Assembly (NCBI GenBank): GCA_963827705.1
Contig: CAWHBN010000010.1
Location: forward strand, 1 to 64,000
Reading direction: 5' to 3'
Origin: JACDAN01 sp963827705
GTDB lineage: Bacteria; Actinomycetota; Thermoleophilia; Gaiellales; Gaiellaceae
DNA: 64,000 nucleotides
In this document: positions 8,188 through 17,689 of the stretch, piece after piece
How the letters are laid out: every line of letters begins with the position of its first letter
How positions within the stretch are numbered: the stretch's first letter is position 1
Notes under the pieces: model-generated
Told to the model about the DNA's origin: nothing
What the model saw: the letters and a program-made list of their open reading frames with translations, nothing else
The model's database searches: none
Position numbers and translations under genes: made by a program

Positions 8188-8829
8188 CAGGGGGCCGTGG
8201 CAGGAGCTGCGGAGGTCGAGCCGCTCGTGGTCGCGGCGGTGCCGGCGGGCGTCGCGGCGGCTGCCGCCGCACCGCTGAACCGGTACGCGTTGAGCGTCAT
8301 CGTCGCCTGCAGCATCCGCTCCTCGGGGCTGCCGGCGAACTGAACCTGGTCGACGCTGTAGAGGCGTCCCTTGCCGCGCACCGTGTCGTCCGAGACACGG
8401 GTCTTCGTCCTGAGCGCGCCCAGGAAGTTCGCAATCCCGAAGTAGCGCCCCTCGACGACGACGGTCATCGGCAGGGCCTCGTAGCCGGAGAGCGGCGCGG
8501 CTGCCTGCGGCGTCACGCTGTTCACGCGAACGCGCGTCCTTTTCGCGGCCGAGGACAGCTGGCGGAGGATCTCGGACATCTGAGTCTCGGCCGGCATCGC
8601 CTTCGACGAGCGCCCGCGCCTCGACCGAGCTCGCGCGGCGCGCGTCTGCCCGGTTGAGCGACTCCGCGAGCGCAAGCGCCGTCTGCGACTCGGTGATCTT
8701 CGCGTCGAGCTCGGAAGCCTTCGACCGCTGTGGCGAGACGACGGCGAACCAGCCGACGAGAACGACGGCGAGCAACCCGACCACCCCGATCGCCAGGGCG
8801 GTTCTGTTGGAGAGCCGATCGATCATCAC
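8187..8829 (-). CDS. pilO: Type IV pilus alignment protein PilO, one frameshift
   Basis: PilO forms a heterodimer with PilN in the inner membrane and connects the cytoplasmic PilM ring to the outer parts of the machine. The start (GTG 8829 or ATG 8826) overlaps the pilN stop. A membrane helix (ALAIGVVGLLAVVLVGWFAV) is followed by a short coiled coil (SKASELDAKITESQTALA). After a one-base shift near 8640 comes the ferredoxin-like C-terminal domain (EILRQLSSAAKRTRV, LPMTVVVEGRYFGIANFLGA, SVDQVQFAG, ATMTLNAYRF). The ~213-residue length fits the family. The tail is rich in Ala/Thr/Ser. The gene runs straight into the SPOR gene. Confidence 0.85.
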
Positions 8830-9461
8830 TTACCTCCAGTGGAGCTGAGGTTCGCTCCGATCGTGAATTGCACCGTCAGGCCGCCCTTGCCCGTATCCGA
8901 GCGCGTGCTCTGCTGGAGCGAGACGTCGGAGAGCCAGGGCAGGACCGAGAGCCGGTCGATGACGCGCGCAACCGATTTCTGCGAGCTCGTGCGGCCGGTG
9001 ACGACGAAGGCCGTCGGAGCCGAGCCGGTCGTGGGCATCGTGGTGGTCGAGGTGGCGGTGGTCGCGGCCGTCGGAGTCGGCGACTGCGCCTGGAGGTTCT
9101 CGAGCAAGACGTTCCTCGGCAGCACGCGCCCGAGGTCGCGAAGGACCTGCTCCCAGGTCACCCGCTGCGACGTGACGGTCGTCACCGCAACGCGGCGCGC
9201 CTGTGCGCTTGCGCGAGCCGCCTGAGCAGATGCTGCCTTCGCCTCGGCGGCGGCCACCTCTTGCGAGAGGCCGTCGAGCGTCGACTGCCTGTCCGAGACG
9301 ACACCGCTCGTGTGCACGAACGCTCCGGCGAGTGCGACGACGACGACGCCGGCCGCGGCGGCCGCGGTGACAACCACACGCTTCGGCGACTGGCCGTCGG
9401 CAACGGCGCCCCAGCGCCTGCTGCGGGTCGCGCCTGCGGGAAGAAGGTTGACAGCCTGCAT
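8826..9461 (-). CDS. pilN: Type IV pilus alignment protein PilN
   Basis: An intact 211-residue protein. It begins with MQAVNLLPAG, the short N-terminal tail by which PilN binds PilM. One membrane helix follows (VVVTAAAAAGVVVVALAGAF), then a coiled coil (LSQEVAAAEAKAASAQAA) and a periplasm-side domain with VTWEQVLRDLGRVLP, AFVVTGRTSSQKSVARVI and LTVQFTIGANL. A Thr/Ala-rich insert sits in the middle. Its ATG overlaps the pilM stop and its TGA overlaps the pilO start, so the three are almost certainly co-translated. Unlike many of its neighbours this gene needs no frame repair. Confidence 0.92.
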   Translation of the reverse strand: MQAVNLLPAGATRSRRWGAVADGQSPKRVVVTAAAAAGVVVVALAGAFVHTSGVVSDRQSTLDGLSQEVAAAEAKAASAQAARASAQARRVAVTTVTSQRVTWEQVLRDLGRVLPRNVLLENLQAQSPTPTAATTATSTTTMPTTGSAPTAFVVTGRTSSQKSVARVIDRLSVLPWLSDVSLQQSTRSDTGKGGLTVQFTIGANLSSTGGK

Positions 9462-10639
9462 CAGTCCTCCACCCCCAGTCCGATCGCAACGGCGAGCGAG
9501 GGCAGATCCTCACCGGGCTGGACGGAATCGGCGACCTTCGCCCGCGCGAGCGGGTCGGCCCGACGAACGCGGACGCGCGTCAGGCGCTCGAGCTCTTCGG
9601 GCAGGCCCGGCATCCGGCTCGTCCCGCCGGCGATCAAGACGTCGCCGATCGCGAGCGAGCCCGGCTGGCCCTGGTAGAACTGAAGCGAGGCGACGAGCTC
9701 GCGGGCAAGCGTCTGGAGCTCGCGCCGCACGGCCTCTCGGGCTCGTGCGTTGCGCTCCTCATCCCCGTTGAGCCGGGCGTCGGTCTCGAACGAGACGGCG
9801 AGCTTCAGCTCCGCCGCCTCCGAAGCAGACACGCTCAGCTCGCGCTCGATTGCGCGGTTGAGCCTGGATCCGCCCCACTCGAGAACGCGCGTGAAATCGC
9901 ACACGACGCCGTCCGAGATGGCGAGCGTCGACCGGTCGTGGCCGATCGTGACGGCGACGACGGCGGCCTCCGCAGCATCAGAGTCTGCCGGAGCCGCCAC
10001 GGCGCGCAGAAGCGCAAACGCCTCGAGGTCGATCCCGACCAGCTCGATGCCGGCCTCTTTGCAGGCGGCCGTATAGCGGTCGATCGACTCGCGGTACGCG
10101 GCGACGACGAGAATGCGGCGGTTGACCTTGCCGGCCTCGTCGACGGTCTCGCTCAAGACGTGATAGTCGAGGACCGCCTCGTCGAGGGGAATCGAAACGG
10201 CCTCGTGTGCGCGGAACCGAACCGCGTTCTCGAGCTGCCGGTCGTCCTCGACGCCGGCGATCTCGAAGGCGCGGACGCCGATGCGGTTCGTCGCGACGCC
10301 GAGGCGGACGCCGCGGCGCGGGAGGCCGTGCTTCGTGAAGAACTCGTTGAGCGCGTTCGCGAGCGCCGGCACGGACCGGACCTCGCCGGCCACGACGATG
10401 CCGGCCGGGAGATCCTCCCGCGCGAGCTGGAGAACGTGCGGCGAGCCGTTGTTGGCGACTCGCGACGCGGCGAGCTGTGTCGCGCCGATCTTGAGCCCGA
10501 CGAGCTCGCTCTTCCTCTTGCGAGGCCGCGACTGCTTCGATCCGGATCCCGTGAAGCTGCGCGTGCCGGGCTTCTTCGCCCGCGCCGGCCTCCGTACGAG
10601 ATCCGAGAGCTTGATTTCCTTCTTCAGGTCCATGTTCAC
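9461..10639 (-). CDS. pilM: Type IV pilus actin-like ATPase PilM
   Basis: PilM is a cytoplasmic FtsA-like ATPase that binds the tail of PilN at the base of the pilus machine. The product is 392 residues and intact. A basic N-terminal extension (RRPARAKKPGTRSFTG) precedes the actin-like core: LVGLKIGATQLAASRV corresponds to phosphate loop 1, and VVAVTIGHDRSTLAISDGVV to phosphate loop 2. The adenosine-binding block is IGDVLIAGGTSRMPGLPEEL. Translation may start at GTG 10639 or, better placed after an aaagg site, at ATG 10633. The start overlaps the pilT stop. The extra ~40 residues at the front are longer than in classical PilM. Confidence 0.95.
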   Translation of the reverse strand: MNMDLKKEIKLSDLVRRPARAKKPGTRSFTGSGSKQSRPRKRKSELVGLKIGATQLAASRVANNGSPHVLQLAREDLPAGIVVAGEVRSVPALANALNEFFTKHGLPRRGVRLGVATNRIGVRAFEIAGVEDDRQLENAVRFRAHEAVSIPLDEAVLDYHVLSETVDEAGKVNRRILVVAAYRESIDRYTAACKEAGIELVGIDLEAFALLRAVAAPADSDAAEAAVVAVTIGHDRSTLAISDGVVCDFTRVLEWGGSRLNRAIERELSVSASEAAELKLAVSFETDARLNGDEERNARAREAVRRELQTLARELVASLQFYQGQPGSLAIGDVLIAGGTSRMPGLPEELERLTRVRVRRADPLARAKVADSVQPGEDLPSLAVAIGLGVED

Positions 10640-11781
10640 CTTTCGGCGGCCAAGCGAAGGCCGTCGGTCGGAAGGGCAGGGGCATGAAAGTCGACGAGGC
10701 CGCCGCTCTCGAGCAGGTGCTCGAGCTGCTCGGGCCGGGTTGAGCGTGAGTACGCAACGTCGGGCGTGATCACGCGTCGCAGCGCGAGATCGGCGAGCGA
10801 CTGCTCCATCGTCAGCATTCCGCGCGAGGAGCTCGTCTGCATGACCGAGTAGACCTGCTCGATCTTCGCCTGCCGGATCAGGTTCCGGACGGCGTCGTCG
10901 GGCACCAGGATCTCGAGCGCAGCGGTCCGGCCGGCCCCGTCCGCGGTCGGGACGAGGTTCTGCGTCACGACGCCTTGCAGCGTCGCCGCGAGCTGGACGC
11001 GCACCTGGCCCTGCTGCGCAGCCGGGAACGCGTCGATCACGCGGTCGATCGTCTGCGGCGCGCTCTGTGTGTGCAGCGTCGCGAAGACGAGGTGGCCGGT
11101 CTCGGCGGCCGTCAGCGCGGTGGCGATCGTCTCGAGGTCACGCATCTCGCCGACGAGGATCACGTCCGGGTCCTGACGGAGCGCAGCACGGAGCCCTTCG
11201 GAGAAGGACGTCGCGTCCTCGCCGATCTCGCGCTGGTTGACGATGCAGCTGCGGTGGTGGTGAAGGAACTCGATCGGGTCCTCGATCGTGAGGATGTGGT
11301 CGGAGCGCGTGGTGTTGATCCGGTCGATCAGCGACGCGAGCGTCGTCGACTTACCCGAGCCGGTCGGGCCGGTCACGAGCACGAGCCCGCGCGGCTTGTC
11401 GGCCAGCTCGTAGAGGCGCTCGGGCATCCCGAGCTCCTCGAGCGACTTGATCCGCGCCGGGATCTGCCTGAAGGCCGCGCCGACGCTCGCCCGCTGGAAG
11501 TACGCGTTCACGCGGAAGCGCGCGAGGCCGGGAATCGAGTACGAGAAGTCGAACTGGCGCTTCGTCTCGAGCTGCTTCTGCTGCTCGGTGGAAAGGATTC
11601 GGTAGATCAGCGTGCGGATCTCGTCCGGCTCCATCGTCGGGGTATTCGGGAGGCGCTGGAGGTGGCCGTTCACACGGATGACGGGCGGCGAGCCGGCGGA
11701 GATGTGAAGGTCGGATGCTTCGCGCTCGACCGTCTGGGTCAGCAGCTCGTCGACGGAATGGATGTGAGTCGTAGAAGTCAC
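10636..11781 (-). CDS. pilT: Type IV pilus retraction ATPase PilT
   Basis: PilT is the hexameric motor that disassembles the pilus and drives twitching. The 381-residue product has the PAS-like N-terminal domain (ASDLHISAGSPPVIRVNG), Walker A (GPTGSGKSTT), the Asp box (HILTIEDPIEF), Walker B (DPDVILVGEMRD) and the His box (GHLVFATLHTQ). The PilT-specific motif is a close variant of AIRNLIRE (AVRNLIRQ). Translation starts at GTG 11781 after gaaggg. The gene follows the GGDEF/HD-GYP gene by 17 bases and overlaps pilM, so it lies inside the assembly operon rather than apart from it. No frameshift is visible. A second, diverged PilT-like ATPase is encoded at 17.7-18.8 kb. Confidence 0.96.
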   Translation of the reverse strand: MTSTTHIHSVDELLTQTVEREASDLHISAGSPPVIRVNGHLQRLPNTPTMEPDEIRTLIYRILSTEQQKQLETKRQFDFSYSIPGLARFRVNAYFQRASVGAAFRQIPARIKSLEELGMPERLYELADKPRGLVLVTGPTGSGKSTTLASLIDRINTTRSDHILTIEDPIEFLHHHRSCIVNQREIGEDATSFSEGLRAALRQDPDVILVGEMRDLETIATALTAAETGHLVFATLHTQSAPQTIDRVIDAFPAAQQGQVRVQLAATLQGVVTQNLVPTADGAGRTAALEILVPDDAVRNLIRQAKIEQVYSVMQTSSSRGMLTMEQSLADLALRRVITPDVAYSRSTRPEQLEHLLESGGLVDFHAPALPTDGLRLAAER

Positions 11782-11798
11782 TGAGCCCTTCTTCGGCG

Positions 11799-13194
11799 TC
11801 AGGCGGCGTGGACTTGAGGGTGAGTTTCGTCAGTGCCGAGCGCGAAGCGCAGCGCGTCGACGCAGACCGGATCGAACTGCGTGCCCGCCATGCGCTCGAG
11901 CTCCGCGAGCGCCTCGTGCACGGGCCTCGCGCGGCGGTACGGGCGGTCGGCCGTCATCGCCTCGAAGGCGTCGGCGACGAAGATGATGCGGGACTCGGGC
12001 GGGATCTCCTCGCCGCGAAGGCCGTCGGGATAGCCGCTCCCGTCGAAGTGCTCGTGGTGATGTCGCACCCAACGTGCTTCCTCCTCGAGCTCGGCCGACG
12101 CCACGATCGCGTGACCGATTCGCACGTGGCCGCTCATCTCAGCGACCTCGTCGGCGCTCAGCCGCCCGGGCTTCCGGAGGATCCCGTCGGAGACGCCGAT
12201 CTTGCCGACGTCGTGCAGCAGGCCGGCAAGCCGGAGCCGCTCGATCCGGTCGGCGTCGAGCCCGAGCGACTGCCCGATCAGGACGCAGAGCTCGGAGACG
12301 GTCTCGCAGTGGTTGCGCGTCCCAGCGTCCTTCGCGTCGACGGCCCGCGCGAGCGCCGTGGCGAGGAGCCTGTGCTCCCGGCGCGTCGCCCCTTCGTCGG
12401 GCTGCGCGGCCGGCTTCGGCGCCAGCCCGTCGGCGTAGAGGACGATCTGGCGGCCCGACCGCTTTGCGTCGTACAGCGCGAGGTCGGCGCGACGAAGCAG
12501 CGTGTCGGCAGTCTCGAATGCGACCGACTCGGCGATCCCGCAGGTGACGGCCGGCGTCGGCGGGATGGCGCCGCGTCTCCTCCTGTAGGCGCCGCGCGAA
12601 CTCCAGCGCCCCCCACGCCCGCTCGTTCGGAAGCAGGACGATGAACTCGTCGCCGCCGGTGCGGTAGGCGGCGTCGGTCGCACGCATCGTCGCTCGCAGG
12701 CAATCGGCGACGGCGCGGATCCGCTCGTCGCCGGCCTGGTGGCCGAGCCTGTCGTTGAGCTGCTTGAGCCCGTTGAGGTCGAGCATGACGAGGCTGAAGC
12801 AGGAGCCGGAGCGTGTACGGCGCGCGATCTCGCGCCGCAGATCTTCGTGAAAGGAGCGATGGTTCCCGAGGCCGGTGAGGCTGTCGGTGAGCGCCGCCTG
12901 CGCGAGCCGCGCGAGCTCGGCCTCACGTGCGCGCTCGACCCGTCGCCGGTAGCCGACGAGGCGGCCGAGGACGACGAGCGAGGTCAGGAGGCCCAGGCCG
13001 AGGAGGAACGAGAGCCCGACGAGCTGCGCGAGCTCGATGCCGTTGGCCGGCCAGTTGTCCGCGCTCCGCGCGAAGACTGTTTCCGCTCCCCAGGTGCCGA
13101 GAGCGACGGCGAGGCCGATGAGCACCACGGCGAGCGCGCGCGCAGCGCCGCGGCTCTGGATCGGGGTGTTGAGAGTGTGAGGGATCTTTGTCAC
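11799..13194 (-). CDS. Membrane GGDEF plus HD-GYP cyclic-di-GMP protein, one frameshift
   Basis: A hybrid cyclic-di-GMP enzyme. The N-terminus has two membrane helices (AARALAVVLIGLAVALGTWG and LVGLSFLLGLGLLTSLVVLG), then a diguanylate cyclase domain with an intact active site (RTGGDEFIVLLP). A one-base shift near 12580 moves to another frame, which finishes the GGDEF domain (VTCGIAESVAF, ADLALYDAKRSGR). An HD-GYP phosphodiesterase domain follows, with LLHDVGKIGV and HHEHFDGSGYPDGLRG, both metal-binding signatures present. It can therefore potentially make and break cyclic-di-GMP. It starts at GTG 13194, beyond the hairpin that follows pilA, and leads into pilT, pilM, pilN and pilO. A role in setting pilus activity is strongly suggested by position but not shown. 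Confidence 0.88.
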
Positions 13195-13204
13195 TCTGAA
13201 CGAG

Positions 13205-13232
13205 AGAGGGGCGCGGTTGCCCGCGCCCCTCT
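13205..13232. terminator. Terminator or attenuator hairpin downstream of pilA
   Basis: A perfect 12-bp stem (agaggggcgcgg with its complement) closes a ttgc loop directly downstream of the pilA stop on the minus strand and 10 bases upstream of the GGDEF/HD-GYP start. In this position it would either end an abundant pilin transcript or let only part of transcription pass into the assembly genes. Confidence 0.7.
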
Positions 13233-13242
13233 GTTGAAGCGG

Positions 13243-13713
13243 TTAGTAGCGCGAGCCGCTTACGCGCAGGCGGCGCCGCGTCGACGCACGCTGCCGGCGC
13301 GCCGCTGGACGTCGGCGCCGTTGCGCCGACTTGCGCCGCCGGTCGCGCTGGAGGCAGTAGCGTCGTCGGTGCCAGCGTCGACGTCGGCCGACGCAGTGCG
13401 TGACGCCGCGTGACGGTGACCGCGTCGAGCCTTGAGGCCGGAGTCGTAGTCGCCTGCAGCGTCGGCGACGGTCAGTGCGCGACGTCGATCGCGGCGTCGT
13501 AGGTGCCGTTGTCGGCGAAGTACGCCTCGGCCGACGGGACGGCGGCGCGGACGTTCGGCCTGAGCAGCCGATCTGGTCGGCGCGATCCCTGAAGCCGAGG
13601 TACGACGGGACTGCAATCGCGAGCAGGATCCCGATGATGACGATGACAACGAGAAGCTCGATGAGGGTGAAGCCCTCTTCGCGAGACAGCCGCTGCTGAA
13701 GACGTGCGAGCAT
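13243..13713 (-). CDS. pilA: Major type IV pilin (PilA-like), multiply frameshifted
   Basis: The ATG at 13713 follows an excellent ribosome-binding site (aaggag). A 14-residue leader rich in Arg ends in Gly and is followed by FTLIELLVVIVIIGILLAIA, the classical prepilin helix with Glu at mature position 5. The start of the head domain reads PSYLGFRDRA and then, in another frame, NVRAAVPSAEAYFADNGTY, typical of actinobacterial pilins. Further indels at about 13590, 13490 and 13440 scramble the last 60-70 residues, so the stop (13243 in one frame, about 13258 in another) is not certain. The product is the structural subunit of the pilus, processed by PilD. A hairpin follows the gene, and a hairpin element shared with the pilX-like operon lies upstream. 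Confidence 0.85.
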   Translation of the reverse strand: MLARLQQRLSREEGFTLIELLVVIVIIGILLAIAVPSYLGFRDRADQIGCSGRTSAPPSRRPRRTSPTTAPTTPRSTSRTDRRRRCRRLRLRPQGSTRSPSRGVTHCVGRRRRWHRRRYCLQRDRRRKSAQRRRRPAARRQRASTRRRLRVSGSRY

Positions 13714-13760
13714 TGGTGTACTCCTTGGTTGAATGGCAGACACCTGACAGGTATCGCTCG

Positions 13761-13793
13761 CGGCCGGGCCCCTCCTCACCCCCTTTTGGGGGT
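13761..13793 (-). promoter_or_regulatory. Hairpin leader element upstream of pilA
   Basis: The + strand reads cggccgggcccctc, three bases, then acccccttttgggggt, an inverted repeat of six base pairs around a 4-base centre. The same arrangement, cggcc / gggcccctc / nnn / acccccnnnngggggt, recurs at 20562-20598 upstream of the pilX-like gene, also read from the minus strand. It lies 48-80 bases upstream of the pilA start. Its conservation at two pilin promoters suggests a transcription factor site or an RNA leader. Nothing else in the window matches it. Confidence 0.5.
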
Positions 13794-13827
13794 ATTTCAC
13801 GCGCCGTCGCAGGCCGATAGTCCGCGC

Positions 13828-14088
13828 ATGGAACCCGCTCTCTCCTCTGCGCCGACCGGCGCTCCCGAGACGCACCACGTGCTGCGGGACGGAACCCTCG
13901 TCGCGGTTCTACGGATGCTTGCGAGCGACGGCACCTACACGGTCGTGGCAGAGCTGAGCGAAGAGCGCGGCGGCAACGCCGTCCGCCTTCGGCAGTACAC
14001 GTTCGCCCGCGTGGACGAGGCGAGCGCCTTTCTCGCAGAGGCCGCGAGCTCCTTCGCGTTCCTCGGCTGCGAGATCCAGCGCGCGTAG
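13828..14088 (+). CDS. Small hypothetical protein (86 aa)
   Basis: The frame from the ATG at 13828 encodes METHVLRDGT-like sequence (more exactly APETHHVLRDGTLVAVLRML), then GTYTVVAELSEERGG and VRLRQYTFARVDEASAFLAE, ending in FLGCEIQRA. Its alternating polar/hydrophobic pattern and late helix suggest a small alpha/beta fold. It is transcribed away from pilA, with the shared leader element between them, and is the only plus-strand gene in the pilus region. The family is not recognised and no role in the pilus can be claimed. A longer frame from 13729 has no advantage. Confidence 0.65.
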   Translation: MEPALSSAPTGAPETHHVLRDGTLVAVLRMLASDGTYTVVAELSEERGGNAVRLRQYTFARVDEASAFLAEAASSFAFLGCEIQRA

Positions 14089-14414
14089 CTCGCCGACGCC
14101 GCCGAGTCACGCGTCGGACGCTTCGGCTATCGACGACCTGAGCCGGTCGACGACGTCAAGAGCTGCTCGCTGAGCAGAGCGCCTGGCGAACGGCACCTGC
14201 GCGAGCTGATCGCTCAGGCTCGCTAGCCGAAGCCTAGCGACTGCGATGTTGAAGACGAGCGAGCAGCCATCGGATCGATGGCCGTGCGCATTCGTCGCGA
14301 TCCAGTCAGGATGAACGCGCTGGACGATCACCGCGGTAATCCCGACCGCGCGGTCGGCTGCGTCAGTAACGTCCGGTTTCTAACGGATCGCGCCGACGAT
14401 GACGTCCGCGCGCG
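14089..14414. other. Intergenic region between the small plus-strand gene and pilB
   Basis: About 325 bases with no convincing gene. A 74-codon minus-strand frame (14107-14331) exists but has no ribosome-binding site and no recognisable motif. The 3' end of pilB lies to the right. Confidence 0.4.
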
Positions 14415-16113
14415 TCAGACGCAGACGCGGGCGAGCTCTTCGACCGACGTCAGGCCGGCCGCGACCTTCGCGACGCCGTCGTCCCAGAGCGAGCGCATCC
14501 CCTCGGCGCGTGCCGCGCGCTCGATCTCCTCGCGCGACGCCCGCTCGGAGGCGAGCTGCTCGAGCCGCTCGGTCATCTCCAGGAGCTGGAAGACGCCGAT
14601 GCGGCCGCGGTAGCCGGTCTCGGAGCAGCGTGCGCATCCGCGTGGGCGGTAGAACACGCCGCTGCTCCAGTCTGGCGGCGAAGTCGTCGTCCACACGCAG
14701 GCGCGAGCAGCTCCTGCTGAGAGGGCGTGTACGGCTCCGCGCAGTGCGAGCAGAGCTTCCGGGCCAGCCGCTGCGCGAGCACGGCCGAAACCGCCGCGCC
14801 GGTGATGAAGGGCTCGACGCCCATCTCGTTGAGGCGGGTGATCGCGCCCGGCGCGTCGTTGGTGTGCAGAGTCGAGAGCACGAGGTGCCCCGTGAGCGCC
14901 GCCTCGATCGAGATCTTCGCGGTCTCGCCGTCGCGGATCTCGCCGACCATCACGACGTCGGGATCCGAGCGCAGGATCGAGCGCAGCGCCCTCGCGAACG
15001 TCAATCCCGCGCGAACGTTGATCTGGACCTGGTTGATGCCGGCGAGCCGGTACTCGACCGGGTCCTCGACCGTGATGATGTTGATCTCGGGCCGGCTGAT
15101 CGCGGCGAGCGCCGCGTAGAGCGTCGTCGACTTCCCCGAGCCGGTCGGCCCGGTGACGAGCAGGGCCCCCGTAGGCCTGGAGACGATGCCCGCGAGCTGA
15201 TCGCGCATCTCGTCGGAGAGCCCGAGCTCCTGAGCGTCGGCGCGCTCCGCGACTTGTCGAGGAGGCGCATCGTCACTGACTCGCCTTCGACCGTCGGCAG
15301 CGTGGCGACGCGGATGTCGAGCATGCGGCCGGCGGCGGCGGCGTTGAGCGTGATGCGGCCGTCCTGAGGGTTCCGCCTCTCGGCGATGTCGAGCTTCGCG
15401 AGAACCTTGAGGCGGGTCGTGACGCCGGCGGTCAGGCGGATGGGGATCCGCTGCACGACGCGAAGGACGCCGTCGATCGCGGAAACGGACGACGAGCGCG
15501 TCCTCCTGAGGCTCGAAGTGGACGTCGCTGGCGCCCTCCTCGGCGGCCTGGAAGATGATCGAGTTGACGAGCCGGACGAGCGGCGCCTCGGAGATGCCGT
15601 CGTCGGCCTCGAGGTCGTCCCCCTCGCCTTCCTCGAAGGCGGCCTCGGCGACCGCGTCCTCGACGAGGGCCGCGTTCAGCGCCCCGGAGGCGCGCGTCAG
15701 GCGCTTGACCTCGGTCAGGACGTCGGTGCTCGCGGCAACGAAGAACTCGACCGAGTGGCGCGTCGCGAGCCGGAGCTCGTCGAGGCCCTGCACGTTCTGC
15801 GGATCGGTGATCGCGACCTTCAGCGTGCCGTCCTCGAAGGCGAACGGGATCGCGCCGACGCGCTCCAGGACCGACAGCGCGATCAGCCTGGCTCGCTTCC
15901 GCGTCGATGCCGGCCTCCGCGAGGTCGACCAGCGGCAGGTGGTACTGCTCGGCGAGCCTGCGCGCGACGCCCATGGGCGGTGGCGAGCCCCTCGTCGCGG
16001 AGCGCCTGCGAGAACGAGCCCCCGGCCGCCCGCGTTCGAACGTTCTCGAGCTGGTCCGGCTCCAGGAGGCCTGTCTCGCCGACGAGCTCGGCGATGAGCT
16101 CGCTCTGGCTCAC
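14415..16113 (-). CDS. pilB: Type IV pilus assembly ATPase PilB, multiply frameshifted
   Basis: PilB is the hexameric motor that powers pilus extension. From GTG 16113 the N-terminal MshEN/GspE-N domain begins SELIAELVGETGLLEPDQL. The core keeps Walker A (VTGPTGSGKSTTLYAAL), the Asp box (INIITVEDPVEYR), Walker B (DPDVVMVGEIRDG) and the His box (HLVLSTLHTND). The zinc-binding cysteine pairs are CSHC and, after a shift, CARCSETGYRGRIGVFQL. The gene ends in TSVEELARVCV at 14415. Indels are needed near 15975, 15890, 15475, 15235 and 14700. Every catalytic motif survives in one frame or another, which argues for sequencing errors or very recent decay rather than old degeneration. Confidence 0.9.
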
Positions 16114-16206
16114 GGCTTGCCGGCGTGAGCGGGCTCTTCCCGGGCCTCGCCTTCGACGAGGCGGAGCGTCGCAGGGCTGTCGTTGTTCACAGTCGAAGCC
16201 TCCACG

Positions 16207-16958
16207 TCACAGCAAGCTCAGGTAGGCGTCGAGAATCCACTCGCCGGCGAAGAGCGTGACGACGCCGCCGAGGGCGAGGAAGGGCCCGAACGGAATGCCC
16301 ATCTTGCGGGCCGCGCTTCCGTGCCGGGCCAGCAGGACGATCGCAGGGAACGAGCGCCGCGATCATCGCGATCATCATCGCGACCGGCACGGTGCGTCCG
16401 AGCATGGCGCCGAGGAGCAGCGCAAGCTTGACGTCGCCCATGCCCATTCCCGCCGGGTAGGCGAGCGCCGCAATGAAGAGGAACAGCGATGCGCCGAGTG
16501 CGGCGAGCACCCACTCCGGGCGACGGCTCGAGCGCCGTCTGCGCGCGCGAGGACGATCGCGGCAGCGGGCAGCACGATCCGGTTCGGGATGATCCGGCGC
16601 TCGAGATCGGTCACCGAGACGGCGACGAGCGCGGCGCAGAAGAACGCGGCGACCGCTGCATACGCCGTCAGCCCGAAGGCGAGCACGCAGGCGCCGACAG
16701 GAGCGCGGTGCACGAGCTCGACGAGCGGGTACTTCCAGGGGATCGGCGCGCCGCAGCTGCGGCAGCGGCCGCGGAGCAGCAGCTACGAGAGGACCGGGAT
16801 GTTGTCGTACCACGCGATGCGGCGTGGCGCACGACATGCACGCCGAGGGCGGGCTGCACGACCGAGCGCCGCAGCGGCACGCGCGCGGCGACGACGTTCA
16901 GGAAGCTCCCGAGCGCGAGGCCGGGAACGAACGCGAGTGCTGCGAGGGCGGCGCTCAC
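16207..16958 (-). CDS. pilD: Prepilin peptidase PilD, frameshifted
   Basis: This aspartic membrane protease cleaves and usually N-methylates prepilins. A ribosome-binding site (ggagataagtc) precedes GTG 16958. The N-terminus has the family block LALGSFLNVVAARVP, then cysteine pairs read from shifted frames, as in the metal-binding domain of long-form PilD. The protease core shows both catalytic aspartates: SVTDLERRIIPNRIVLP and GMGMGDVKLALLLGAMLG. Multiple membrane helices follow. Indels near 16830, 16780, 16525 and 16345 break the frame. The repaired protein would be about 250 residues and end at the TGA at 16207-16209. It sits 4 bases after the prepilin-like gene and 94 bases before pilB. 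Confidence 0.85.
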
Positions 16959-16961
16959 GAC

Positions 16962-17686
16962 TTATCTCCTATCGGCGGTCCGCGACCGACCGCTTGAGGG
17001 GTGCCGGCCGCGGTTCATCAGCCGCGGTGTGTTGCGCAGGACGATGTCGTCCTTGAGCGTGTACCGCTGCTTCGCGTCGGCCGGCGTCACGTCGACCGGA
17101 AGGTCGACGCTGAGCGTTCCGAGGAGGCCGCCTGCGCGGCGGCGGTGTAGGCCGTGAGTGAACACCGTGCCGGTCGTCAGGTAGTCGGCCTCCTTCCGGC
17201 CGGTTCCCGAGCAGGTGCTGCCGTTGTAGCGCCAGAGCGCGTACGGCGCGTCCGCAGTCGGGCGGCGTGGCAGCGCACGCTCTTGTCCTTCGTGCACCAC
17301 GTGACGTCGCGCGTCAGCTGCCGGTGGTGTTCGTCGGGCAGTACGCGCCGAGCGTGATGATGATCGAGGAGGTCGGCGGAGCGCCGGTGACCGTCGTTCG
17401 CGCAGTGGATCTCGCGCCGCAGCTTGTCGAGCGCCAGCCGGGCGTCCTGCTGCGCCTCGAACGCGCTTCGACATGTCCACCTGCGCCGTCGATGCCGAGA
17501 CGAAGAGCTGCGTCAGCGCGGTCAGAACGACCACGAGGATCGCCAGCACGACGATCATCTCGGTGAGCGCGAAGCCGCGAGCTTCGGCGGCGAGCGACGG
17601 CCGGCCGCCGCGGCGTACCGGCGGAGGCGCGTCACGCGCTGGCGCTCGGAGTCGGCGGCGAGTCGCAGGCGTGCGGAGTCTTCCAT
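16962..17686 (-). CDS. Prepilin-like protein (PilW/PilV type), multiply frameshifted
   Basis: The class III signal is clear: EARGFALTEMIVVLAILVVV, with Gly before the cleavage site and Glu at position 5, continuing LTALTQLFVSASTAQVDMSK. A long N-terminal leader of ~40 Arg-rich residues precedes it if the ATG at 17686 is the start. Downstream the sense jumps between frames, with recognisable pieces such as TLSVDLPVDVTPADAKQRYT and LKDDIVLRNTPRL near the end at 16962. Such proteins form the minor-pilin tip complex. It lies between the second PilT-like ATPase and pilD. The number of indels makes the central sequence unreliable. Confidence 0.65.
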
Positions 17687-17689
17687 CGG

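Noticed and set aside
14107..14331. A 74-codon minus-strand frame between the small gene and pilB
   Set aside because: No ribosome-binding site, no homology recognised, composition not distinctive.
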